Positions 54,949 to 63,449 of a stretch of DNA of 64,000 nt are shown one piece after another (the first letter of the stretch is position 1; each line of letters begins with the position of its first letter). The notes under the pieces are model-generated. The model was not told the origin of the DNA and made no database searches. It saw only the letters and a list, made by a program, of their open reading frames with translations. This DNA comes from Sediminibacterium magnilacihabitans (GTDB taxonomy: Bacteria; Bacteroidota; Bacteroidia; Chitinophagales; Chitinophagaceae): assembly GCA_002973575.1 (NCBI GenBank), contig PVEQ01000012.1, positions 1 to 64,000 of the forward strand. The letters are read 5' to 3'. The position numbers were made by a program, and so were the translations under genes.

Positions 54949-55986
54949 ATGCAAAAAAAACGTACCGACAACTTCAACAAGTTTGCCAATAAAAAGAAAG
55001 GCAGTGCTATCAAAGAATCCATCCGCCAGGAAAAGAAAAAGGTCAAGGCCGAAGCCAGGGCTGCAGGCGAAGAGTTCCGTAAAAAGAAGCTGGATAAGAT
55101 GCGTGGAGTGAGTGAAGAAAAGGGAATTAAAAGCCAAAAGTCAGCAATTAAAAGTCAAAAAAAAGAGCCCAAATCAACTGCCAGCCGTCAGCATGCTGAC
55201 AATCAGCAATCAGCAATCAGCAATCAGCAACTTCCCAGTCAATCATCAGACATCATGCCGCTGAATAAATTCATCGCACATGCAGGCGTTTGCGGAAGAA
55301 GAGAAGCAGCAGAACTGGTGAAAGAAGGGAAAGTAGTGGTGAATGGTGATAAAATATTTGAACCAGGATATAAGGTTTCTGCAAAAGATAAAGTGGTGGT
55401 AAAAGGCAAGCAGGTTTTCCTGCAAAAAAATGCCGTTTATGTTTTGCTCAATAAACCAAAAGATTATATCACTACTTCGAACGATCCGCAAGGCAGGAAA
55501 ACCGTGCTGGAGCTTGTTAAAAGCGCTACCACAGAACGCATATATCCGGTGGGTCGTCTCGACAGAAACACAACAGGCGTACTGCTGCTTACCAACGACG
55601 GCGAGTTGGCGCAAAAACTCACCCACCCTTCTTTTGAAGTTAAAAAGATATACGAAGTAACGCTCGATAAACCTGTTATCAAAAAAGACCTGGACGCCAT
55701 TTTATCGGGTGTAACGCTGGAAGATGGTTTTGTATCGGCCGATGCTGTTGGCTATGCCGATACAAAAAGTAAAAACATCGTAGGTATTGAAATACACAGC
55801 GGCCGCAACCGCATCGTGCGCCGTATTTTTGAGCACCTGGGTTACGATGTAAAAGGATTGGATCGCGTGATGTTCGCCAATCTCACCAAGAAAAATGTAG
55901 ACCGCGGCAAATGGCGCTATCTCAACGAAAAAGAAGTGAGACTGTTGAAGTTCCTCAACAACTCCTTCATTAAAAAAACTGTCTAG
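54949..55986 (+). CDS. RluB/RsuA family pseudouridine synthase with a long basic N-terminal extension
   Basis: A 345-residue rRNA pseudouridine synthase. The first 65 residues are strongly basic (NKKKGSAIKE, RQEKKKVKAEARAA), and a low-complexity linker follows (about 66-100: SAIKSQKKE, QQSAISNQQ) encoded by filler-type repeat DNA. An S4 RNA-binding domain (MPLNKFIAHAGVCGRREAAELVKEGKVVVNG) spans about 102-160. The catalytic domain has the RsuA-type motif GRLDRNTTGVLLLTND with the nucleophilic Asp, and EIHSGRNRIVRRIFEHLGY near the end. The target uridine is unknown; RluB (U2605) is a reasonable guess. An RluA-family synthase gene follows 41 bp downstream. Confidence 0.92.
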   Translation: MQKKRTDNFNKFANKKKGSAIKESIRQEKKKVKAEARAAGEEFRKKKLDKMRGVSEEKGIKSQKSAIKSQKKEPKSTASRQHADNQQSAISNQQLPSQSSDIMPLNKFIAHAGVCGRREAAELVKEGKVVVNGDKIFEPGYKVSAKDKVVVKGKQVFLQKNAVYVLLNKPKDYITTSNDPQGRKTVLELVKSATTERIYPVGRLDRNTTGVLLLTNDGELAQKLTHPSFEVKKIYEVTLDKPVIKKDLDAILSGVTLEDGFVSADAVGYADTKSKNIVGIEIHSGRNRIVRRIFEHLGYDVKGLDRVMFANLTKKNVDRGKWRYLNEKEVRLLKFLNNSFIKKTV

Positions 55987-56027
55987 AAAAGATCGTTACC
56001 CTCTAACAACTAACAACTATCATCTCC

Positions 56028-56738
56028 ATGAGGCCGGAAATTATTTTCGAGAACGAATATTTTGTTGCAGTAAACAAACCTGCAGGGCTGCTGAGTATCC
56101 CCGATCGTTTGGGACAGGAACTCTCTTTGAAGCAATTACTGAAAGACAGGTACGGCGAAATTTACACTGTTCACCGCCTCGATAAAGACACCAGCGGCAT
56201 CATTGTATTTGCGAAAGATGAAGCCACGCACAAAAAATTATCGCAGTCGTTCGAAGGACGTGAAGTAGAAAAATATTACCAGGGCCTTGTGCAGGGCATT
56301 CCCTTTAACAAACAAGACAGTGTTGACGCTTCCATCATGGAACATCCCGGCAAGACCGGCAAAATGATCACGTATGTAAAAGGCAAAGCCTCCCTGACCG
56401 ATTATGAAGTATTGGAATCGTTCCGTTTATACAGTTGGATGCAGTTCCGCATCCATACCGGGCGTACGCACCAGATCAGGCTGCACATGCAGCACATAGG
56501 GCACCCCATTGTATGCGACGAGCTCTATGGCGACGCGCAGCCTGTTCTGTTATCAGCCCTTAAAAAGAAATTCAAACTTTCCAAAGCCGCGGAAGAAGAA
56601 AGGCCTTTGTTGTCACGACTGGCATTGCATTCCCACCGGTTGAGCTTTGAACTGAACGGAGAACGTTTTGAACTGGAAGCCGAGTTGCCCAAAGAACTCC
56701 GCGCATTGCTGCAGCAATTACGCAAGTGGAGTTCCTGA
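56028..56738 (+). CDS. RluA family pseudouridine synthase
   Basis: A 236-residue pseudouridine synthase without an S4 domain. The catalytic motif is VHRLDKDTSGIIVFAKDE (Asp nucleophile about residue 51), preceded by YFVAVNKPAGLLSIPDR and followed by FRIHTGRTHQIRLHMQHIGHPIVCDELYG. The RluA family modifies 23S rRNA or tRNA; the exact site cannot be inferred. It follows the rluB-like gene and converges directly on the amidohydrolase gene, the two stop codons being adjacent (TGA/TCA at 56736-56741) with no terminator between. Confidence 0.93.
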   Translation: MRPEIIFENEYFVAVNKPAGLLSIPDRLGQELSLKQLLKDRYGEIYTVHRLDKDTSGIIVFAKDEATHKKLSQSFEGREVEKYYQGLVQGIPFNKQDSVDASIMEHPGKTGKMITYVKGKASLTDYEVLESFRLYSWMQFRIHTGRTHQIRLHMQHIGHPIVCDELYGDAQPVLLSALKKKFKLSKAAEEERPLLSRLALHSHRLSFELNGERFELEAELPKELRALLQQLRKWSS

Positions 56739-58016
56739 TCAATCCTGCTTGTATACAACACCATTCTTCATTACAAATTTTACTTTCTCCATAGACCGGA
56801 TGTCTTTTACCGGATCACCATCGATCGCAACAATATCGGCCAGCTTTCCTTTCTCGATCACACCCAGGCGATCATCGCCCAGCAGGTCGGCAGCAGAAAG
56901 CGTTGCAGCCCGGATGGTTTCCAACGCAGGCATGCCGGCTTCATTCATGTACACAAATTCCATCCAGTTCTTGCCGTGGGCATAAACACCGGCATCTGTA
57001 CCAAACGCAATCTTTACGCCTGTCTTGTATGCTCTGGTAAATGTGTTTTGCACTTTAGGTCCGATGGCCAATGCCTTGGGGGCAACCAACTCCGGAAAAT
57101 AACCGGGCTTTTTAGCCGAATCGGCAACAGATTTTCCTGCAATGATGGTGGGTACATAATAGGTATCCATTTTCTTCATCAGTTCCATCGCTTCATCATC
57201 CATATAAGTGCCATGTTCAATAGAGTTCACGCCTGCACGTATGGCGCGTTTCATGGCTTCTGCACCGTGACAATGCGCCGCCACTTTAAAACCATAGTCT
57301 TTTGCCGTTTCTACAACGGCTTTCAGTTCTGCATCTGTGAACTGTGGGTTCTCACCGCTTTTGGCCACACTCAGCACACCGCCTGATGCAGTGATCTTGA
57401 TCAAATCGCTTCCTTCCTTGTACCGCTGGCGAACGGCTTTCATAGCATCATCGGCGCCGTTGATTACGCCGGCAGCCGGACCGGGATCACCCATCAGGTC
57501 TCTGCGGTAACCGTTGGTTGGGTCTGCATGTCCGCCTGTAGTGGCAATAGCTTTGCCCGCAGTATATACACGTGGGCCCACGATCAATCCTTTATTGATG
57601 GCATTGCGCAATGAAATATTCACGCCCGATCCACCCAGGTCGCGAACGGTGGTAAACCCGGCCATCAGGGTTTTACCGGCAAACACCACCGACTGGAATG
57701 CATAGTCTGCCGGGTTGTATGTGAAGGTTTCCATGTACCTGTTGGGATTGGTTTCCAATTCCAGGTGCACATGCATATCAATCAATCCGGGCATCACCGT
57801 TCTGTTCTTCAGATCGATCAGTTTATCGGCAGGACCGGCATTTACATAACCTTTCTGTACTTCAGCAATCTTATTGCCTTCTGTTATGATGGTCATTTCT
57901 TTCAGCAATTGCAGGTGCTGAACATCTACCAGTTGTCCACAATGGATAATGGTGCGTTGCGCCAGCAGGTTACCTGCCATGCAACTCATAAAAAAGAAAA
58001 GTAGCAGTTTTCTCAT
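56739..58016 (-). CDS. Secreted amidohydrolase (imidazolonepropionase/prolidase-like)
   Basis: A 425-residue exported metal hydrolase: signal peptide MRKLLLFFFMSCMAGNLLAQ from ATG 58016 (the frame reaches 58046, but that start would bury the signal). The amidohydrolase core shows VMPGLIDMHVHLELE (HxH), FTTVRDLGGSG, LIKITASGGVLS (with the carbamylatable Lys position), VAAHCHGAEAMKRAIRAGVNSIEHGTYMD, and IAFGTDAGVYAHGKN with the metal Asp. Relatives cleave Xaa-Pro dipeptides or other amides; substrate unknown. TAACTTTC about 20 nt upstream may be the -7 element. It lies downstream of the peroxiredoxin gene, behind a terminator. Confidence 0.9.
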   Translation of the reverse strand: MRKLLLFFFMSCMAGNLLAQRTIIHCGQLVDVQHLQLLKEMTIITEGNKIAEVQKGYVNAGPADKLIDLKNRTVMPGLIDMHVHLELETNPNRYMETFTYNPADYAFQSVVFAGKTLMAGFTTVRDLGGSGVNISLRNAINKGLIVGPRVYTAGKAIATTGGHADPTNGYRRDLMGDPGPAAGVINGADDAMKAVRQRYKEGSDLIKITASGGVLSVAKSGENPQFTDAELKAVVETAKDYGFKVAAHCHGAEAMKRAIRAGVNSIEHGTYMDDEAMELMKKMDTYYVPTIIAGKSVADSAKKPGYFPELVAPKALAIGPKVQNTFTRAYKTGVKIAFGTDAGVYAHGKNWMEFVYMNEAGMPALETIRAATLSAADLLGDDRLGVIEKGKLADIVAIDGDPVKDIRSMEKVKFVMKNGVVYKQD

Positions 58017-58044
58017 GGATGATACAGTTTGGTGAAAGTTAATC

Positions 58045-58080
58045 AAAAAAAAGCCCCGGTAATCAAATTACCAGGGCCTT
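58045..58080 (-). terminator. Rho-independent terminator of the peroxiredoxin gene
   Basis: On the minus strand GGCCCTGGTAAT, loop TTG, ATTACCGGGGC with one C-A mismatch, then a T-run. It lies 32 nt past the stop at 58112 and just before the amidohydrolase gene. Confidence 0.8.
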
Positions 58081-58111
58081 TGGCTGAGAACAAAATATCG
58101 ATTGCTTGCTT

Positions 58112-58747
58112 TTATTTGTTGGGCTGTGGCGTATAACGCAGGTAAGGCTTCACCTCTTTCACACCTTTGGGGAACTTCTGGATCGCATCTGCAGTGCTGA
58201 TAGAGGGAACCACGATCACATCTTCGCCTTCTTTCCAGTCGGCAGGCGTAGCCACGCTGTAATTGGCTGTCAGTTGCAAAGAGTCGATCACACGCAATAC
58301 TTCGTGGAAATTCCTTCCGGTTGATGCGGGGTAAGTAAGGGTGAGTTTGATTTTTTTATCCGGACCAATCACAAACAGGGAGCGAACGGTAAATGTTTCT
58401 GATGCATTGGGATGGATCATGCCATAAGCATTGGCAATGGATTTATCTTCATCGGCAATGATGGGGAAACCAACAGTAACATGCTGTGTTTCGTTGATAT
58501 CATTCACCCATCCATTGTGTTTATCGAGCGGGTCAACGCTTAGCGCCAACACTTTCACATTGCGTTTGGCAAACTCTTCCTGTAAAAGAGCCGTTTTGCC
58601 CAATTCAGTAGTGCAAACCGGTGTATAATCGGCAGGGTGGGAAAAAAGAATACCCCATCCATTGCCTAAATACTCGTGAAAATCGATATTGCCTGCCGTG
58701 GTTACGGCCTTGAAGTTGGGCGCCAGGTCCCCTAAACGTAAACTCAT
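58112..58747 (-). CDS. Peroxiredoxin, 1-Cys Prx6 type
   Basis: Reduces hydrogen peroxide and organic peroxides through a peroxidatic Cys (211 residues). From ATG 58747 (MSLRLGDLAP) the active site is P-A-D-Y-T-P-V-C45-T-T-E. The C-terminal part SVDPLDKHNGWVNDI, DEDKSIANAYGMIHPN and LRVIDSLQLTANYSVATPADWKEGEDVIVVPSI is typical of the Prx6 subfamily; no resolving Cys is visible in the expected 2-Cys position. It is monocistronic with its own terminator and a palindrome in the promoter region, which suggests regulated expression. Confidence 0.95.
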   Translation of the reverse strand: MSLRLGDLAPNFKAVTTAGNIDFHEYLGNGWGILFSHPADYTPVCTTELGKTALLQEEFAKRNVKVLALSVDPLDKHNGWVNDINETQHVTVGFPIIADEDKSIANAYGMIHPNASETFTVRSLFVIGPDKKIKLTLTYPASTGRNFHEVLRVIDSLQLTANYSVATPADWKEGEDVIVVPSISTADAIQKFPKGVKEVKPYLRYTPQPNK

Positions 58748-58767
58748 GGTGATTATTTTTTGGATCA

Positions 58768-58798
58768 CGAAAATACTTATTTCCTACCAAACTGGTAG
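58768..58798 (-). promoter_or_regulatory. Peroxiredoxin promoter with a palindromic operator candidate
   Basis: TATTTTCG (58768-58775, one base off TAnnTTTG) lies 20 nt before ATG 58747. The palindrome CTACCAAACTGGTAG (58784-58798; 6-bp arms) lies just upstream, overlapping the region a -33 element would occupy, where a repressor or redox regulator could bind. Confidence 0.5.
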
Positions 58799-58818
58799 AC
58801 TTATTTTAAAAAATATTC

Positions 58819-59982
58819 TTACTCTTTTCCTTTTTTAAGGGTTCTTGCCTTTTTCAGGGCGGTTTTCCCGAATTTATTCTTTACCTCGTCAATGGCTTTA
58901 TACAGCTTGTTTTTTCTTTCAGCATCATCAAAAAGGCTGCCCTGCACAGCATGGTTGGTGAGCTCACTCAACCGCACACCCAGCAAGCGAACGGACTGTC
59001 CTTTGCGGTATAATTGATGGAAGAGTTCAATGGCCTGTGGTATCAGTTCATCATCGCGTAGTGTACGGGAAATGGTTGTTTGTTTTGATGTGGTCTCAAA
59101 ATCGGGATAACGGATCTTGACAGCGATGCATCCAGCCAGCTTTTCATCCCTCCTTAACTCAAAAGCCACCCTTTCTGTGAGCCGCACCAATTCACTCAAT
59201 AAGAAATCTGTGTCGGCCGTATTTTCATGGAACGTGTTTTCACTCGATATCGATTTTGCTTCATGATAAGCGTGTACCTGGCCGTTGTGAATGCCCTGCG
59301 ATTTTTTCCAGAGGTCAGCGCCGGTCTTGCCCAATTTTTTTTCAAGTATCGCAACAGGTGTCTCGCTCAGGTCGCGTATGGTATGGATGCCCATCGCTTT
59401 GAGCAGCAGGAAAGTTTGTTCCCCCACTCCCGGAAATTTGTTCACCGGTAGCGGAGCTAAGAAATCTTTTTCTTTCCCGGGTTGAACAAAAAGATAACCA
59501 TTGGGCTTGGCTTCATCGGTAGCGATCTTGGCTACCATTTTATTTGCAGCCAAACCAAATGAAATGGGCAATTGGGTTTTGTCGATGATCTCCTGCCGCA
59601 GGTCAATGGTCCATTGATACGGATCGAAAAAACGGTCCATACCTGTGAGATCAATATAAAATTCATCGATCGACGCTTTTTCAAACAAAGGGGCTTTGGC
59701 GGCGATGATATCGGTTACCCATTGGGAATAGCGGCGGTATTCTGCATGTGTGCCGCGGAGTACAACAGCATGTGGACAAAGTTTCATAGCCCTGCTCATA
59801 GGCATAGCGCTGCGTACGCCGAATTTCCGCGCTTCATAACTGCAGGAAGTCACTACGCCTCTTTCAGGTGTACCACCCACGATCACTGCTTTTCCTTTCA
59901 GGGCAGGCTGCTGCAACAATTCAACACTCACAAAAAAAGAATCGAGATCGAAATGGGCAATATAACGCTGCTGTTCTGCCAT
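58819..59982 (-). CDS. dinB: DNA polymerase IV (Y family)
   Basis: Error-prone translesion polymerase (387 residues). Catalytic acids sit in YIAHFDLDSFFVSVE (residues 7-21) and KASIDEFYIDLTG (about 102-114). Other family features are the ATSCSYEARKFGVRSAMP steric region, the helix-hairpin-helix LPVNKFPGVGEQTFLLLKAMGIHTIRDL, and the little-finger domain (VRLLGVRLSELT). No beta-clamp motif is obvious at the extreme C-terminus, which is short and basic (KKARTLKKGKE). It stands 33 bp downstream of rimM on the same strand; TAACTTAG a few bases upstream is a weak promoter candidate. Confidence 0.96.
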   Translation of the reverse strand: MAEQQRYIAHFDLDSFFVSVELLQQPALKGKAVIVGGTPERGVVTSCSYEARKFGVRSAMPMSRAMKLCPHAVVLRGTHAEYRRYSQWVTDIIAAKAPLFEKASIDEFYIDLTGMDRFFDPYQWTIDLRQEIIDKTQLPISFGLAANKMVAKIATDEAKPNGYLFVQPGKEKDFLAPLPVNKFPGVGEQTFLLLKAMGIHTIRDLSETPVAILEKKLGKTGADLWKKSQGIHNGQVHAYHEAKSISSENTFHENTADTDFLLSELVRLTERVAFELRRDEKLAGCIAVKIRYPDFETTSKQTTISRTLRDDELIPQAIELFHQLYRKGQSVRLLGVRLSELTNHAVQGSLFDDAERKNKLYKAIDEVKNKFGKTALKKARTLKKGKE

Positions 59983-60014
59983 ACGCCTACTAAGTTAGAG
60001 AGATTTCAAAAGGA

Positions 60015-60533
60015 TCAGCGGTAAATATCCAGCAGTCCGTCCGGCAGTGTAACATGCACTTCTTTTCGTGCATGATCAATGCTGTCCAATGTTTCAGCAT
60101 GTAAGGGTATCAATGCTTCATTGCCATTGAGGTTGATGCGTAACAACACCTGATGTGGTTGTTCGATCACTTCTTCAATAGGGCCTAAATGTTCGGCTTC
60201 ATCAGTAATGAGTTCAAAGCCCAGCAATGAAATGGGGGCAGATTTGCCGGCCAGCTTGCGGAAATCGGCTTCGGGCAGCCATACATTGCGTGTAGCAAGC
60301 CGGTTGGCGGCTTCTTTGGTATGAACGCCCTCCAGTTTGATATAGGTTTCGGTATGATCTTTCGCTTTTGAAGATTCTATGAAATAAGGCAGGTAAGCGC
60401 CTTTCACTTCTTCAACAAAGATGGCTTCCAGTCCGGCGAAAGTGGTTTTCTTACCCAATGCATGCTTGAGTATCACTTCTCCTTTCAAACCAAAACTGGC
60501 TACGATCTTACCAATATGGATATAATCATTCAT
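60015..60533 (-). CDS. rimM: 16S rRNA maturation factor RimM
   Basis: Assembly factor for the 30S head that binds ribosomal protein S19 (172 residues from ATG 60533, MNDYIHIGKIVASFGLKGEVILKH). The N-terminal RimM barrel and the C-terminal PRC-barrel part (LLGFELITDEAEHLGPIEEVIEQPHQVLLRI, ALIPLHAETLDSI) are both present. The frame extends to 60563 only through a TTG codon in the terminator hairpin and is rejected. It follows rpsP, as in most bacteria, but with a strong terminator hairpin ending 8 nt before its ATG. Confidence 0.93.
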   Translation of the reverse strand: MNDYIHIGKIVASFGLKGEVILKHALGKKTTFAGLEAIFVEEVKGAYLPYFIESSKAKDHTETYIKLEGVHTKEAANRLATRNVWLPEADFRKLAGKSAPISLLGFELITDEAEHLGPIEEVIEQPHQVLLRINLNGNEALIPLHAETLDSIDHARKEVHVTLPDGLLDIYR

Positions 60534-60540
60534 GCAGTAA

Positions 60541-60577
60541 AAATAAAAACAAAGCCCCAACAATGTCGGGGCTTTGC
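60541..60577 (-). terminator. Terminator or attenuator between rpsP and rimM
   Basis: CAAAGCCCC (60550-60558) pairs perfectly with GGGGCTTTG (60568-60576), loop of 9 nt, followed on the minus strand by a T-run (60541-60549). The T-run ends 8 nt before the rimM ATG, so the hairpin would both cut rpsP-rimM transcription and cover the rimM ribosome-binding region. Confidence 0.8.
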
Positions 60578-60595
60578 AACTATGGTTTTATCCCA

Positions 60596-61054
60596 TTAAG
60601 CTTCAGCAGTTCCTTCAGAAGCTTCTTCATGTTTGCTTTCCACCTTCTTTACTACGGGGGTGTAAGCTTTACGGGCTCTTTGGGTTTTTCTGTGCTCTTC
60701 GTTACGACGGGCGATGCTTGCTTCATGCTCACTATGCCATGCCTGGAATTTGGTCATTGCAGTAGCATCATCAAACAGTCCCAGTTTCACACCCCTCAGC
60801 AGGTGCTTCAGGTACAATACTCCCTTGAAAGAGAGGATACGGCGAACTGTATCGGTGGGCTGAGCTCCCTTGTGCAGCCATTCCAGTGCTTTCTGACGAT
60901 CGAGCTGGATGGTAGCGGGTACAGTAAGCGGGTTGTAAGTTCCGATCTTTTGGATGAACTTACCGTCTCTTGGCGCACGTGCATCGGCTACTACAATGAA
61001 GTAGAAGGGCCGTTTTTTGCTGCCGTGGCGTTGTAGTCTCATTTTGACTGCCAT
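60596..61054 (-). CDS. rpsP: 30S ribosomal protein S16 with C-terminal extension
   Basis: Small-subunit ribosomal protein (152 residues). The core ([43 protein letters not shown] broken by turns, [25 protein letters not shown]) occupies the first 85 residues. The remaining 65 form a charged extension rich in Lys, Ala and Glu ([25 protein letters not shown]), which is usual in Bacteroidota S16. It precedes rimM and lies 118 bp downstream of ffh on the same strand. Confidence 0.96.
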   Translation of the reverse strand: MAVKMRLQRHGSKKRPFYFIVVADARAPRDGKFIQKIGTYNPLTVPATIQLDRQKALEWLHKGAQPTDTVRRILSFKGVLYLKHLLRGVKLGLFDDATAMTKFQAWHSEHEASIARRNEEHRKTQRARKAYTPVVKKVESKHEEASEGTAEA

Positions 61055-61172
61055 GTTAAATAGAAATTTAAAGGCGTTAAGAAATTAGTTAACAAATCAG
61101 ACCGCGAAATTAGCCCAAAATCTTAGAAAATCAAAGTACTAGTCTACCAAACTTGTTATGATTCTGTAAAAA

Positions 61173-62495
61173 CTACCGCTTCATGCCTGGGAACCTGCCT
61201 CCCATGGGCATATTATTCATCATTTTCATCATTTGTTTCATCTGCTCGAACTGTTTCATAAAGGCATTCAGTTCCTGTATGCTCTTGCCGCTGCCCTTGG
61301 CGATCCTTTCCCTGCGGGAAGGGGTCATTGCATCGGGATTGGACCTTTCGAATGGGGTCATGGACTGTATCATGGCTTCGATGCCTTTGAAAGCATCGTC
61401 GTTGATATCTACATCTTTGATTGCCTTGCCCACACCGGGAATCATACCCATCAGGTCTTTCAGATTACCCATTTTTTTTATCTGTGCAAGCTGGTCGAGA
61501 AAATCCTGGAAATCGAACTGGTTCTTGCGGATCTTTTTCTCCAGTTTTTTGGCCTCCGCTTCATCGTACTGCGCCTGGGCTTTTTCTACCAGCGTAGTAA
61601 TATCACCCATGCCCAGGATACGTTGTGCCATCCTTTCAGGATAGAACACATCCAGTGTATCCATCTTCTCACCACTACTAACAAACTTGATGGGCTTGTT
61701 CACCGTGTACTTGATAGATAAAGCCGCACCACCGCGTGTATCACCATCGAGCTTGGTAAGCACCACACCGCTGAAATCGAGCCGGTCATTGAAAGCTTTG
61801 GCAGTGTTTACCGCGTCTTGTCCGGTCATGGAATCCACTACAAACAATATCTCGGCAGGATTCACTGCCTGTTTGATATTGGCCACTTCGGTCATCATCG
61901 CTTCATCGATGGCCAGTCGCCCCGCCGTATCGATGATGATCACATTTTTATTTTTAGCTTTCGCTTCTTTGATCGCATTTTGGGCAATCGCTACGGCATC
62001 TTTGTTTTCGCGCTCGCTGTAAATATCCACACCCACTTGTTCTGCCAGCACGGTCAACTGGTCAATCGCCGCAGGGCGATAGATATCGGCCGCTACCAAC
62101 AGGGGTGATTTACCTTTTTTTGTTTTGAGGTAATGCGCCAGTTTACCGGTGAAAGTGGTTTTACCACTACCCTGTAACCCGGCAATGAGTATGATGGCAG
62201 GATTGCCTGTGATGTTGAATTGCGCTTCGGTACCGCCCATGAGCTCGGTGAGTTCGTCTTTCACGATCTTCACCATCAACTGCCCGGGGCTGATGGCGTT
62301 GATCACTTTCTCTCCTACCGCTTTTTCCTTCACCTTATCGGTGAACTCTTTGGCTATCTTGAAATTCACATCGGCATCGATGAGTGCCCTGCGGATGTCT
62401 TTGACAGTATTGGCAACATTCAGGTCGTTGATGCGCGCTTCTCCGCGGAGGTTCTTAAACGCCGATTCGAGTTTTTCACTGAGTGAATTGAACAT
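61173..62495 (-). CDS. ffh: Signal recognition particle protein (SRP54)
   Basis: GTPase that binds signal sequences and 4.5S RNA and delivers ribosomes to FtsY (440 residues). N domain 1-90, G domain with G1 GLQGSGKTTFTGKLA, G3 DTAGRLAID, G4 TKLDGDTRGG, and the C-terminal M domain (MGNLKDLMGMIPGVG, TPSRRERIAKGSGKSIQELNAFMKQFEQMKQMMKMM) rich in Met and ending PMGGRFPGMKR. It is downstream of rpoD, separated by a terminator hairpin. The 4.5S RNA gene is not in this window. Confidence 0.97.
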   Translation of the reverse strand: MFNSLSEKLESAFKNLRGEARINDLNVANTVKDIRRALIDADVNFKIAKEFTDKVKEKAVGEKVINAISPGQLMVKIVKDELTELMGGTEAQFNITGNPAIILIAGLQGSGKTTFTGKLAHYLKTKKGKSPLLVAADIYRPAAIDQLTVLAEQVGVDIYSERENKDAVAIAQNAIKEAKAKNKNVIIIDTAGRLAIDEAMMTEVANIKQAVNPAEILFVVDSMTGQDAVNTAKAFNDRLDFSGVVLTKLDGDTRGGAALSIKYTVNKPIKFVSSGEKMDTLDVFYPERMAQRILGMGDITTLVEKAQAQYDEAEAKKLEKKIRKNQFDFQDFLDQLAQIKKMGNLKDLMGMIPGVGKAIKDVDINDDAFKGIEAMIQSMTPFERSNPDAMTPSRRERIAKGSGKSIQELNAFMKQFEQMKQMMKMMNNMPMGGRFPGMKR

Positions 62496-62521
62496 GGTAC
62501 GCTGGTTTCAATCTTTCACAA

Positions 62522-62547
62522 ATAAAAAATGAACCAATCAGGTTCAT
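62522..62547 (-). terminator. Terminator after rpoD
   Basis: ATGAACC and GGTTCAT form a perfect 7-bp stem with a 5-nt loop (62529-62547), followed on the minus strand by TTTTTT. It lies 36 nt past the rpoD stop and 27 nt before the ffh ATG. Confidence 0.75.
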
Positions 62548-62561
62548 CTTAAAAAGAGGTG

Positions 62562-62569
62562 CAAATATA
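62562..62569 (-). promoter_or_regulatory. TATATTTG box between rpoD and ffh
   Basis: A perfect TAnnTTTG box on the minus strand. Unusually it lies upstream of the terminator hairpin, so a transcript from it towards ffh would have to pass the hairpin, as in attenuation. Confidence 0.4.
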
Positions 62570-62582
62570 GTGCGAATCGGGT

Positions 62583-63449
62583 TTATCCCAGGTATACCTT
62601 TAAATGCTTGCAACGGCTGGTGCTGCGCAGCTTGGTAATGGCTTTGTCCTTGATCTGCCGAACCCTTTCCCGGGTGAGGTTGAACCGCTCGCCGATGTCT
62701 TCGAGGCTCAACGGGTGGTCTACCCCTATACCAAAGAAAAAGCAGACCACATCTTTCTGCCTTTCGGTAAGGGTTTTCAGGCTCCTTTCGATCTCCATCC
62801 GCAGGGATTCGTGGTGCACCAGTTTTTCATCTGTTTTCTCTGCATTGGGATTTTCCATCACGTCTATCAGCGTACCATCTTCCCCTTCGGAAAGCGGGGT
62901 ATCCATGCTCACATGCCGGAAGCCCACACTCATGGTGGCGGCCACTTCTTCCTGGCTGATCTCCAGCATATCGGCCAGTTCCTGCGGCGTGGGCTCGCGT
63001 TCGTATTCCTGTTCCAACTGCTGATATGCTTTGCTGATGCGGTTGGTGAGCCCTACTTTGTTCAAAGGCAACCGCACGATACGGCTCTGCTCGGCCAATG
63101 CCTGCAATATGCTTTGCCTGATCCACCATACCGCATAAGAAATGAATTTGAAACCCCTTGTCTCATCAAAACGAAGCGCCGCTTTGATAAGTCCCAGGTT
63201 GCCTTCGTTGATGAGGTCGGGTAAAGTGAGCCCCTGGTTCTGGTATTGCTTGGCAACCGATACCACAAAACGCAGGTTCGATTTTACCAGGCGGTCCAGC
63301 GCCCGCTGATCTCCATGGCGGATGCGCATGGCCAGTTGCACTTCTTCTTCAGGACTGATCAGATCAACCTTCCCTATCTCCTGTAAATATTTCTCCAGGC
63401 TCTGGGACTCACGATTGGTGATGGATTTCGTGATTTTTAGCTGACGCAT
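62583..63449 (-). CDS. rpoD: Primary RNA polymerase sigma factor (RpoD/SigA, short Bacteroidota form)
   Basis: Housekeeping sigma-70 factor (288 residues from ATG 63449, [15 protein letters not shown]). It lacks the long region 1.1. Region 1.2/2 begins [24 protein letters not shown], region 2 has [53 protein letters not shown], region 3 follows, and region 4 is [48 protein letters not shown]. Bacteroidota promoters (TTG, TAnnTTTG), abundant in this window, are the sites read by this sigma type. An alternative ATG lies 6 bp upstream. It diverges from the START-like gene. Confidence 0.96.
   Translation of the reverse strand: MRQLKITKSITNRESQSLEKYLQEIGKVDLISPEEEVQLAMRIRHGDQRALDRLVKSNLRFVVSVAKQYQNQGLTLPDLINEGNLGLIKAALRFDETRGFKFISYAVWWIRQSILQALAEQSRIVRLPLNKVGLTNRISKAYQQLEQEYEREPTPQELADMLEISQEEVAATMSVGFRHVSMDTPLSEGEDGTLIDVMENPNAEKTDEKLVHHESLRMEIERSLKTLTERQKDVVCFFFGIGVDHPLSLEDIGERFNLTRERVRQIKDKAITKLRSTSRCKHLKVYLG

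Noticed and set aside
60534..60563. Longer RimM start
   Set aside because: It would use TTG and translate the terminator hairpin; the family begins at DYIHIGKI.
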